DNA of 6,870 nucleotides from Bacillota bacterium (lineage in GTDB: Bacteria; Bacillota; Clostridia; Oscillospirales; Oscillospiraceae), in NCBI GenBank assembly GCA_023393155.1, contig JAEWML010000185.1:1-6870 (forward strand). The letters are read 5' to 3'. How positions within the stretch are numbered: position 1 is the first letter of the stretch; each line of letters opens with the position of its first letter. Made by a program: the position numbers and the translations under genes. Shown piece after piece: positions 1-4,737 of the stretch. Below the pieces are notes generated by a model, which was not told where the DNA came from, searched no databases, and saw only the letters and a program-made list of their open reading frames with translations.

Positions 1-597
1 CTGCTGACGGAGAAGAGCCGTCAGGTAGGCCATCCCATCTATATCATTGCCGACGAGCCTTACCGGGAGCTGGTATACGACGGAGCGGAGGTGAGCTGGA
101 TCCCCAATATCTACCCCGATACCGTGGTGTGCTACTCCTATTCCAAATCCCTGTCCCTCCCCGGCGAGCGTATTGGCTACGTCTGCGTGCCCGACAGCGC
201 GGCGGACAGCGATTTGCTATCCGCGGCGGTGGCGGGAGCCGCCCGGGTTTTGGGCCATGTCTGTCCTCCCTCCTTACAGCAGCGCGTTGTGGCCCGCTGT
301 GCGGCGGAGCGGCCGGACCTTGCCGCCTACGACAAAAATCGCCGCGCCCTGTACGATGCGCTTACCTCCTTTGGCTATGACTGCCCCAAGGCCAACGGCG
401 CGTTTTATATGTTCGTCAAGGCCCCCGGCGGCAGCTCCAAGGCGTTTTCCGACCGGGCGAAGGAGAAAAATGTTCTGGTGGTCCCTGGCGACGACTTTGG
501 CTGCCCGGAGTATTTCCGCCTGTGCACCTGCGTGTCTTACGACACGATCCAGCGCAGCCTCCCCCTGTTTAAGGAGCTGATCGAAGCCTGCCGCTGA
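1..597 (+). CDS. PLP-dependent class I/II aminotransferase, C-terminal part (5' end outside window)
   Basis: The frame is open from base 1 to the TGA at 595-597, giving 198 residues, about the last half of a fold-type I aminotransferase of roughly 390 residues. It transfers an amino group between an amino acid and a 2-oxo acid using pyridoxal phosphate, in the cytoplasm. The landmarks are in the family order. ADEPYRE (residues 17-23 of the fragment) carries the Asp and Tyr that contact the cofactor. SYSKSLSLPGERIGY (46-60) carries the Schiff-base Lys (K49) and the phosphate-binding Arg (R57). YFRLC near the C-terminus carries the Arg (R173) that normally binds the substrate carboxylate. The active site is therefore complete and the gene looks functional. 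The motifs resemble AspB-like aspartate/aromatic enzymes, but the substrate cannot be told from this half. It is convergent with the ribosomal protein operon, and I see no convincing terminator directly after it. Confidence 0.93.
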   Translation: MLTEKSRQVGHPIYIIADEPYRELVYDGAEVSWIPNIYPDTVVCYSYSKSLSLPGERIGYVCVPDSAADSDLLSAAVAGAARVLGHVCPPSLQQRVVARCAAERPDLAAYDKNRRALYDALTSFGYDCPKANGAFYMFVKAPGGSSKAFSDRAKEKNVLVVPGDDFGCPEYFRLCTCVSYDTIQRSLPLFKELIEACR

Positions 598-775
598 GCG
601 CACAGATTTTTTCATCTCCTGTGTTCTTCCGGGCGCTCAGAAAGTTGTCGGCGGAGAAAACGGCCTTTCACCCAAGAATTGCCTTAAATCAGGATAAAAG
701 GCGCTGGTAAGTCATTCCCGCTTCCTTCGCGAAATATCCATCTGTCAAATACCACATCACAGGAAGCCAAACGCC

Positions 776-985
776 ATGGATTCCAGTCTCAAAATCAAGC
801 TGTATTCGTTTACCATTGATTGCAAGAATCCTCATGAGCTGGCAAAATTCTACGCGGAACTGCTGGGCTAGACAATTTCTTTTTATAATGAGGCGTATGC
901 CTGCGTCAGCACTCCCGGTGCACAGCAGGACGCCTATCCCGGCATTACCTTTTAAAAGAATCTCCGTTATTTCGCCGGGACCTTG
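776..985 (+). pseudogene. Decayed VOC (glyoxalase/bleomycin-resistance-like) family gene
   Basis: An ATG at 776, preceded by AGGAAG at 761-766, opens a frame whose product begins with SLKIKLYSFTIDC and continues with NPHELAKFYAELLG, the usual N-terminal beta-strand and helix of small VOC-superfamily proteins. The frame then meets TAG at 869-871, where relatives usually have Trp (TGG to TAG, one change). It carries on with FYNEAYACVSTPGAQQ and AYPGITF, again family-like, and meets TAA at 953-955 where Gln (CAA) is expected. The next codons give KNLRYFAGT, after which the sequence runs into the rplL terminator. About 70 codons of a protein that is normally 115-150 residues remain, with two nonsense codons and no second half. 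The identity rests on motif memory, not a search. The retained frame on both sides of the stops argues for recent decay. A selenocysteine or recoding explanation is unlikely because the stops are TAG and TAA. Confidence 0.72.
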
Positions 986-1022
986 AAAAAAGCAGCCGTA
1001 CAGAATCATCTGTACGGCTGCT
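986..1022 (-). terminator. Intrinsic terminator of the rplJ-rplL transcription unit
   Basis: There is a perfect 13-bp inverted repeat, AGCAGCCGTACAG at 991-1003 and CTGTACGGCTGCT at 1010-1022, with a 6-nt loop. On the minus strand the stem is followed by a run of T (complement of 986-991). It begins 22 nt after the rplL stop codon. On the plus strand the following bases are not T-rich, so it should work mainly in the minus direction. Its presence shows that transcription ends after rplL and does not continue into rpoB. Confidence 0.93.
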
Positions 1023-1044
1023 CTCATTTGTATATGGAAAAAGC

Positions 1045-1413
1045 TTACTTCAGCTCGACCTTCGCGCCGGCTTCCTCCAGCTTGGCCTTCATGGCCTCGG
1101 CGTCGTCCTTGGACAGGCCTTCCTTCAGAGTGGCGGGAGCGCCCTCGACGGTCGCCTTAGCCTCGGCCAGACCCTGATCGGTGATCTCGCGGACGGCCTT
1201 AATGACCTTGATCTTGGCGGCGGCGTCAAAGCCGGTCAAAACCACGTCGAAAGAGGTCTTCTCCTCAGCGGCGGGAGCGGCAGCGGCGGCGGGAGCGGCC
1301 ATAGCGGCGGCGGAAACGCCGAACTCTTCCTCCAGAGCGTGCACCAGCTCGCTCAGCTCCAGAACGGTCAGACCCTTGATCTCTTCGATCATAGCGGTAA
1401 CTTTCTCAGACAT
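1045..1413 (-). CDS. rplL: Large ribosomal subunit protein bL12 (L7/L12)
   Basis: This 122-residue acidic protein forms dimers that make up the flexible stalk of the 50S subunit and recruit translational GTPases. The three standard parts are visible: an N-terminal dimerisation and L10-binding helical domain (about residues 1-32), an Ala/Pro hinge (about 35-50), and a C-terminal factor-binding domain (about 53-122) with [32 protein letters not shown] and the closing [12 protein letters not shown]. Length and sequence are typical of the family. The ATG at 1413 is set by AGGAGG (complement of 1422-1427). It lies 47 nt downstream of rplJ and is surely cotranscribed with it, under the attenuated L10-leader promoter. 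The higher copy number of L12 relative to L10 must come from translation efficiency, since no promoter is seen in the 47-nt gap. The expected neighbour rpoB does not follow. Confidence 0.99.
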   Translation of the reverse strand: MSEKVTAMIEEIKGLTVLELSELVHALEEEFGVSAAAMAAPAAAAAPAAEEKTSFDVVLTGFDAAAKIKVIKAVREITDQGLAEAKATVEGAPATLKEGLSKDDAEAMKAKLEEAGAKVELK

Positions 1414-1460
1414 AGTAGTAGCCTCCTAAATAAAAGTTTGGTTTAGATTTGAGTACCCGC

Positions 1461-2024
1461 TTATTCAGCGGCGGGAGCGGATTCCTCCGCAGCGGGGGCC
1501 TCGACAGCAGCCTCGGCGGCAGGAGCGGCTTCGCCGCCCTTTTCCGCGATCTGCTTGAGGACCACAGCCAGACCCGTGATGGGGGCCAGCATGGTGCCCA
1601 GAACCTGCGCCTGCAGGATGGGCAGAGCGGGAATTGCGGCAAGAGACTGGATGGTGGCGAGATCCACCACCTTGCCGTCCATAAAGCCGCCCTTGATCTC
1701 GAACTTGCCGTTCATCTTCTTGGCGCAGTTGCTCATGATGCGGGCGGGAGCCACCACGTCGTCGGACAGAGCCAGAGAAGTGGTTCCGTTCAGCAGACCG
1801 TCCAGCTCACCATAGCCGACGTTGTTGAACGCGAAGCGCAGCATGGTGTTCTTGACCACAGCGTAATCCACGCCGTTTTCGCGGCACTCCCGGCGGAGGA
1901 CGGTGTCCTCCTCAACGGAGATACCCTTGTAGTCCACCAGGACGCCTGCGGTGGCCTTCTGAACCTTTTCGGTCAGCTCCGCCACAATCGCTTGCTTTGC
2001 ACTCAGGACTTTTGCGTTAGGCAT
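1461..2024 (-). CDS. rplJ: Large ribosomal subunit protein uL10
   Basis: This 187-residue protein is the stalk base. It binds 23S rRNA next to L11 and carries L12 dimers on its C-terminal helix. The N-terminal rRNA-binding domain starts at MPNAKVLSAKQAIVAELTEK, with GVLVDYKGISVEED and YAVVKNTMLRFAFNN as family landmarks. The L12-binding helix lies around residues 140-162. The protein then has about 25 extra residues of Ala/Glu/Pro (roughly 163-187, ending ESAPAAE), making it longer than the usual 165-175 residues. The frame stays open for 40 codons further upstream through the leader RNA, but GGAGGTG (complement of 2033-2039) and the canonical MPN start fix the ATG at 2024. It is first gene of a two-gene unit with rplL and is preceded by its own promoter, an L10-type leader and an attenuator, so autoregulation by L10(L12)4 is expected. 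Confidence 0.98.
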   Translation of the reverse strand: MPNAKVLSAKQAIVAELTEKVQKATAGVLVDYKGISVEEDTVLRRECRENGVDYAVVKNTMLRFAFNNVGYGELDGLLNGTTSLALSDDVVAPARIMSNCAKKMNGKFEIKGGFMDGKVVDLATIQSLAAIPALPILQAQVLGTMLAPITGLAVVLKQIAEKGGEAAPAAEAAVEAPAAEESAPAAE

Positions 2025-2057
2025 TCTTGTTTCACCTCCAGAGATTTTTGCGGAACG

Positions 2058-2091
2058 TCTCTGCTCTCCGGCGCGGGCCGTCAGGCAGAGA
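2058..2091 (-). other. Hairpin between the attenuator and the rplJ ribosome binding site
   Basis: On the minus strand TCTCTGC (complement of 2085-2091) pairs with GCAGAGA (complement of 2058-2064). Inside it CGGC and GCCG pair around a CCGC loop. The two helices are separated by a symmetric 4x4 internal loop (CTGA opposite GAGA) that could form tandem G-A pairs. It sits about 20 nt upstream of the Shine-Dalgarno sequence and has no T-tract, so it is not a terminator. Its role is unknown; it could insulate the ribosome binding site or stabilise the mRNA. Confidence 0.5.
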
Positions 2092-2102
2092 AATTCCGGG
2101 GG

Positions 2103-2225
2103 GTGCGTTCTAAAAAGGAAACCGTCCCTGTGCCCAAAAGACACAAGGACGGAATAGCTTCATCAAAAAGCCGTCCTCGGCAGGATTTCCGGAGTTTCCT
2201 CCCACCTGCTGTCTTTGGAACGCAC
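2103..2225 (-). promoter_or_regulatory. L10 leader (ribosomal protein autoregulatory RNA) of rplJL
   Basis: The 5' leader carries the signature of the Firmicute L10 leader: GACAGCAGG (from 2213) and ATCCTGCCGAGG (2186-2175), which pair GCAGG with CCTGC. They are capped here by GGAG-GAAA-CTCC, a 4-bp stem with a GNRA tetraloop, with flanking A/G-rich internal loops of kink-turn type. In this family the RNA binds the L10(L12)4 complex and lowers rplJL expression. Below it, AGGACGG (2177-2171) can pair with CCGTCCT (2152-2146) as an antiterminator, in competition with the terminator listed separately. GTGCGTTC at the presumed 5' end (2225-2218) is an 8-nt perfect complement of GAACGCAC (2110-2103), which could close the whole leader. 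Family identity is from motif recognition; the alternative pairings were read directly. Confidence 0.9.
2112..2152 (-). terminator. Attenuator (intrinsic terminator) in the L10 leader
   Basis: On the minus strand CCGTCCTTGTGTC (2152-2140) pairs with GGCACAGGGACGG (2134-2122) in a 13-bp stem that includes two G-T pairs. The loop is 5 nt, and the tail TTTCCTTTTT follows (2121-2112). It lies about 90 nt upstream of the rplJ start. Its left arm CCGTCC is also the right arm of the antiterminator, so the two structures exclude each other. This fits transcription attenuation by L10(L12)4, the mechanism known for rplJL in Bacillus subtilis. Confidence 0.85.
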
Positions 2226-2230
2226 GTTGT

Positions 2231-2258
2231 ATTATATCAAACCGTCGGAATTTGTCAA
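2231..2258 (-). promoter_or_regulatory. Consensus sigma-A promoter for rplJL
   Basis: On the minus strand there is a perfect TTGACA -35 (complement of 2253-2258), a 16-bp spacer and a perfect TATAAT -10 (complement of 2231-2236). An upstream TGA gives an extended -10 (TGnTATAAT). Transcription would start near 2224-2225, which is where the L10 leader structure begins. Both hexamers match the consensus at 6/6, as expected for a very strong ribosomal promoter under downstream attenuation. It lies between rplA and rplJ and makes rplJL an independent unit. Confidence 0.92.
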
Positions 2259-2274
2259 GCGGCAAATTCCCGGT
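2241..2274 (-). repeat. Inverted repeat overlapping the rplJ -35 element
   Basis: ACCGGGAATTTG (2274-2263 on the minus strand) pairs with CAAATTCC-GA-CGGT (2254-2241) around an 8-nt loop, CCGCTTGA. This gives 12 bp with a 2-nt bulge, and the core GGAATTTG/CAAATTCC is perfect. The -35 hexamer of the rplJ promoter straddles the loop and right arm. The repeat starts 18 nt after the rplA stop. The following bases, TTTGATATAAT, are only weakly T-rich. It may act as a 3' end structure of the rplKA transcript, as a DNA operator, or both; none is shown. Confidence 0.6.
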
Positions 2275-2292
2275 CGGATATCAGTTTTTTGC

Positions 2293-2985
2293 TCAGACCA
2301 GCTTGGCGGCGTTCATCTTCACGCCGGGGCCCATGGTGGAGGCCACCACGCAGCTACGGATATACTGGCCCTTGGCGGCGGCGGGCTTCGCCTTGACAAT
2401 GGCGCCCATGAGCGCGTTGTAGTTCTCCACCAGCTTCTCGGGGCCGAAGGAGGCCTTTCCGATGGGGCAGTGGATGATGTTGGTTTTGTCCAGACGGTAC
2501 TCAATCTTACCGGCCTTGACTTCCTTCACGGCCTTGGCCACGTCGGGGGTGACGGTGCCCGCCTTGGGAGAGGGCATCAGGCCCTTGGGGCCCAGCACCT
2601 TACCCAGACGGCCCACCAGACCCATCATGTCGGGGCTGGCAACGACCACGTCAAAGTCAAACCAGTTTTCCTTCTGAATCTTCTCCACCAGGTCCATGTC
2701 GCCCACATAGTCGGCGCCGGCCTCTCTGGCGGCCTCGGCCTTGTCATCCTTCGCGAAAACCAGCACGCGGACAGTCTTTCCGGTGCCGTGGGGCAGGACG
2801 ATGGCGCCGCGGACCTGCTGGTCGGCGTGCCGGGAGTCCACGCCCAGCTTCACGTGCAGCTCGACCGTCTCGTCGAACTTGGCGACGGCGCACTTGCACA
2901 CCAGGCCCATGCCCTCCGTCGTCTCATAAAAGGTTCCCTTATCGATCAGCTTTGCGCTGTCGGTATATTTCTTGCCTCTAAACAA
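2293..2985 (-). CDS. rplA: Large ribosomal subunit protein uL1
   Basis: This 230-residue protein, the usual length, forms the L1 stalk of the 50S subunit that handles E-site tRNA. It also acts in many bacteria as translational repressor of the rplK-rplA mRNA. Landmarks are the N-terminal [15 protein letters not shown], the domain II stretch [21 protein letters not shown] (61-81), and the family signature around 119-138 ([20 protein letters not shown]). The rRNA-binding C-terminal half of domain I ends [14 protein letters not shown]. No in-frame ATG lies near the conserved N-terminus. The start is TTG at 2985, nine bases after an AGGAGG sequence, so initiation at a weak codon is likely. It follows rplK by 88 nt and is cotranscribed with it. 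Confidence 0.97.
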   Translation of the reverse strand: MFRGKKYTDSAKLIDKGTFYETTEGMGLVCKCAVAKFDETVELHVKLGVDSRHADQQVRGAIVLPHGTGKTVRVLVFAKDDKAEAAREAGADYVGDMDLVEKIQKENWFDFDVVVASPDMMGLVGRLGKVLGPKGLMPSPKAGTVTPDVAKAVKEVKAGKIEYRLDKTNIIHCPIGKASFGPEKLVENYNALMGAIVKAKPAAAKGQYIRSCVVASTMGPGVKMNAAKLV

Positions 2986-3073
2986 TGTTATTTCCTCCTC
3001 ATAGTGGTTCTTCGGAATTCATCCTCCCACTGTATGCGGCCCTTGCGCCGCGCAAACGGGGACGGGTGGCGGC

Positions 3074-3499
3074 TCAGTCGCCCACCACGACGCCCATGGA
3101 ACGGGCGGTGCCGGCGATCATGCTCATGGCGCTCTCCAGGCTGGAGGCGTTCAGATCGCGCATTTTCAGCTCTGCGATCTTCTGGATGGACGCCTTGGTA
3201 ATGGTGGCCACCTTGGTCTTGTTGGGCACGCCGGAGCCGGACTCGATGTTGCATTCCTTCTTGATGAGAACCGCCGCGGGGGGGGTCTTGGTGATGAAGG
3301 AGAAGGAGCGGTCGCCGTACACCGTGATGACCACGGGAATAATCATGCCCATGTCGTTCTTGGTACGCTCGTTGAACTCCTTGGTAAACGCGGCGATGTT
3401 CACGCCGTGCTGGCCCAGCGCGGGGCCCACGGGGGGAGCGGGTGTCGCTTTGCCCGCGGGAATCTGCAGTTTTACGTATCCTGTAATTTTCTGTGCCAC
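3074..3499 (-). CDS. rplK: Large ribosomal subunit protein uL11
   Basis: This 141-residue protein, the standard length, binds the 23S GTPase-associated region with L10 and is needed for factor-dependent GTP hydrolysis and RelA-type stringent signalling. The N-terminal domain holds the Pro-rich [22 protein letters not shown], the thiostrepton-contact region. The C-terminal rRNA-binding domain (about 75-141) includes [18 protein letters not shown] and ends [16 protein letters not shown]. The start is GTG at 3499, with AGGAGGTG 8 nt upstream (complement of 3508-3515) and the expected [18 protein letters not shown]-terminus. No promoter is visible in the 99 nt after nusG, so it is probably read from the rpmG promoter. 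A structured leader resembling an L1 target precedes it. Confidence 0.99.
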   Translation of the reverse strand: MAQKITGYVKLQIPAGKATPAPPVGPALGQHGVNIAAFTKEFNERTKNDMGMIIPVVITVYGDRSFSFITKTPPAAVLIKKECNIESGSGVPNKTKVATITKASIQKIAELKMRDLNASSLESAMSMIAGTARSMGVVVGD

Positions 3500-3524
3500 T
3501 TTAGTAGCACCTCCTGTTTAAAAT

Positions 3525-3573
3525 GTGGTGGCGGCCTTCCGGCCTCCTTTGGCGGGACAGCGGTCCCTCCCAC
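3525..3573 (-). promoter_or_regulatory. Probable L1-binding autoregulatory site upstream of rplK
   Basis: On the minus strand GTGGGAGG (3573-3566) and CCACCAC (3531-3525) flank a compact structured region that contains GGGAC-CGCT-GTCCC and GGCC-GGAA-GGCC hairpins. It ends a few bases before the rplK ribosome binding site. The GGUGGGAG...ACCACC pairing is the hallmark of the L1 stalk site in 23S rRNA, and L1 is known to repress its own operon by binding a mimic in the rplK leader. The position and sequence fit such a mimic. The assignment is by analogy, and L1 binding is inferred. Confidence 0.55.
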
Positions 3574-3577
3574 TTGC

Positions 3578-3595
3578 AGCGGACGCGTGTCCGCT
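3578..3595 (-). other. Perfect hairpin in the nusG-rplK spacer
   Basis: AGCGGAC and GTCCGCT form a perfect 7-bp stem with a 4-nt loop (ACGC on the minus strand), starting 3 nt after the nusG stop. No T-tract follows, so it should not terminate. It could protect an mRNA 3' end, serve as a processing site, or be part of the rplK leader fold. Confidence 0.5.
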
Positions 3596-3598
3596 TTG

Positions 3599-4126
3599 TC
3601 AGTCCACGACCTCCAGCTGATCCAGCTCCAGCTCCACGGGAGTTTCCCGTCCGAACATGGAAACCATCACGCTGACGCGGTTTTTCTCGGGCTCAATCTC
3701 CTCCACCACGCCGGTAAAGGTGGACAGAGGGCCGTCCACGATTTTCACATGGCTGCCCACGGAGTATTTCACTTCGATTTCGTGCTTCTCCATGCCCATG
3801 GACAGGGCCTCTTCCTCTGTCAGAGGAATGGGCTTGTTGCTGGCCTCGCCGACAAACCCGGTCACGCCGCGGATATTCCGCACCAAATGCCAGGTTTCGT
3901 CCGTCATGACCATCTTGATCAGCACATAGCCGGGGAACACCTTGCGCTCCACCTCTTTGGAGGCGCCGCCCTCGGTGATCTCCGTGACCGTTTCCAGAGG
4001 AATTTCGATTCTGAGAACCATGTCCTCCATGTTGCGTCCGGTCACAAACTTCTCAATGCTGGTCTTTACCGCGTTTTCATAGCCGGAATAGGTATGGATT
4101 ACATACCATTTCGCGCTCTCTGTCAT
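3599..4126 (-). CDS. nusG: Transcription termination/antitermination factor NusG
   Basis: This 175-residue protein has the usual two-domain layout. The NGN domain (about residues 6-105) binds RNA polymerase at the clamp; it opens with WYVIHTYSGYENAVKTSIE and contains VFPGYVLIKM and VRNIRGVTGFVG. A linker leads to the KOW domain (about 121-175, SVGSHVKIVDGPLSTFTGVVEEI), which contacts ribosomal S10 or Rho. There is no large insertion, unlike some Clostridia-related and Thermotoga NusG proteins. The ATG at 4126 follows the secE stop by 10 nt, and the purine-rich GGGGCGGGAG directly upstream is its ribosome binding site, so secE and nusG are tightly coupled. rplK follows after 99 nt. Confidence 0.99.
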   Translation of the reverse strand: MTESAKWYVIHTYSGYENAVKTSIEKFVTGRNMEDMVLRIEIPLETVTEITEGGASKEVERKVFPGYVLIKMVMTDETWHLVRNIRGVTGFVGEASNKPIPLTEEEALSMGMEKHEIEVKYSVGSHVKIVDGPLSTFTGVVEEIEPEKNRVSVMVSMFGRETPVELELDQLEVVD

Positions 4127-4136
4127 CTCCCGCCCC

Positions 4137-4346
4137 TTACTTCAGAAACGTGATGATGAGCTGGATGCCGTTAATGAGAAAATAGTCGGCAATCCAGATG
4201 CACGCGCCGATGAGCAGGGAGCACAACAGCACGGTTCCCGTGTCTTTCGCCACGGTCTTGCGGTCGGTCCACACGATTTTTTTCATTTCGCTTTTCATTT
4301 CCCGAAACCAGCGGGTTCTGTCCTTCTTCTTGGCTTCTTCCGCCAT
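4137..4346 (-). CDS. secE: Preprotein translocase subunit SecE
   Basis: This 69-residue protein is the short Gram-positive form with a single membrane segment. It clamps the two halves of SecY in the SecYEG channel. The basic amphipathic N-terminal part contains RWFREMKSEMKKIVWTDRKTV, matching the family's conserved cytoplasmic helix and the K-I-V-W motif. The transmembrane helix spans about residues 38-60 (GTVLLCSLLIGACIWIADYFLI). The ATG at 4346 follows a rather weak AAAGGG-type ribosome binding site. It lies 31 nt after rpmG and 10 nt before nusG, the classical rpmG-secE-nusG order. Confidence 0.98.
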   Translation of the reverse strand: MAEEAKKKDRTRWFREMKSEMKKIVWTDRKTVAKDTGTVLLCSLLIGACIWIADYFLINGIQLIITFLK

Positions 4347-4377
4347 GTTTACACGCCCTTTCTCGTCATTCGGTCAA

Positions 4378-4527
4378 TCACTTCGTCTCGCTATGGAGCG
4401 TGTGCTTCTTGCAGAAGGGGCAATACTTGTTCATTTCCATCTTGTCCGGGGTGTTCTTCTTGTTCTTCATGGTGTTGTAGTTTCTCTGCTTGCACTCGTT
4501 GCATCTCATGGTCACTTTCACGCGCAT
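4378..4527 (-). CDS. rpmG: Large ribosomal subunit protein bL33 (zinc-binding type)
   Basis: This 49-residue product reads from the ATG at 4527 to the TGA at 4380-4378. The sequence [17 protein letters not shown] is followed by a basic middle segment and by [16 protein letters not shown]. The two CxxC pairs (residues 9/12 and 36/39) make this the zinc-ribbon (C+) form of L33, found near the E site of the 50S subunit. AAGGAGGTG (complement of 4535-4543) lies 7 nt upstream of the ATG. It heads the rpmG-secE-nusG-rplK-rplA unit, about 140 nt downstream of a strong promoter. Some Firmicutes have a tRNA-Trp gene between rpmG and secE; none fits in the 31-nt gap here. Confidence 0.97.
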   Translation of the reverse strand: MRVKVTMRCNECKQRNYNTMKNKKNTPDKMEMNKYCPFCKKHTLHSETK

Positions 4528-4554
4528 TTAACGGCACCTCCTTATTATTGGCCT

Positions 4555-4578
4555 CTTGCCCGGCTTGAGCCGGGGAAG
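4555..4578 (-). other. Hairpin in the rpmG leader
   Basis: On the minus strand CTTCCCCGGC (4578-4569) pairs with GCCGGGCAAG (4564-4555) around a TCAA loop, nine base pairs with one C-C mismatch. It sits just upstream of the rpmG ribosome binding site within a leader of about 140 nt (4528-4664). A second possible stem, GCGCG with CGCGC (4617-4621 and 4632-4636), lies near the 5' end. There is no T-tract, so this is not an obvious terminator. A regulatory role is possible but I do not recognise a known leader family. Confidence 0.5.
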
Positions 4579-4670
4579 CCGACTGCCTCCCTGCCCTCCA
4601 AAGCGGCCCTTGTCCCGCGCGAAAGCGAAAACGCGCACGACAAATAAACCCTTTTTCACAGGTAAAGTTG

Positions 4671-4699
4671 ATTTTAGCAGAAATAAAGCCCTTAGTCAA
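4671..4699 (-). promoter_or_regulatory. Sigma-A promoter for the rpmG-secE-nusG-rplK-rplA unit
   Basis: On the minus strand the -35 is TTGACT (complement of 4694-4699, 5/6 of consensus), the spacer is 17 bp, and the -10 is TAAAAT (complement of 4671-4676, 5/6). A TGC upstream forms an extended -10. The DNA upstream (4700-4740) has A-rich tracts that could act as an UP element. Transcription would start near 4664. The promoter lies between the ruvX stop and rpmG, so the ribosomal unit need not depend on ruvX transcription. Confidence 0.9.
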
Positions 4700-4737
4700 C
4701 CTGTTTTGTGAATTTTTTCGCAGGATTTTCTTTGTTT

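Noticed and set aside
595..639. Inverted repeat TGAGCGC/GCGCTCA starting at the aminotransferase stop codon
   Set aside because: The loop is long (31 nt), the stem is only 7 bp and no T-tract follows, so I did not call a terminator.
689..1027. 112-codon open frame on the minus strand, with a faintly transposase-like WYLTDGYFAKEAG segment near its end
   Set aside because: It runs antisense through the VOC pseudogene and the terminator and has no convincing ribosome binding site. The resemblance covers too few residues to support.
2025..2144. Upstream 40-codon extension of rplJ starting at 2144
   Set aside because: It lies within the L10 leader and attenuator, and the strong ribosome binding site and conserved MPN start fix the ATG at 2024.
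1449..3201. Long plus-strand open frames opposite rplJ and rplA (1449-2396 and 2215-3201)
   Set aside because: They are antisense to highly conserved ribosomal genes, cross the promoter and leader, and show no family-like sequence. They arise from G+C-rich codon bias.
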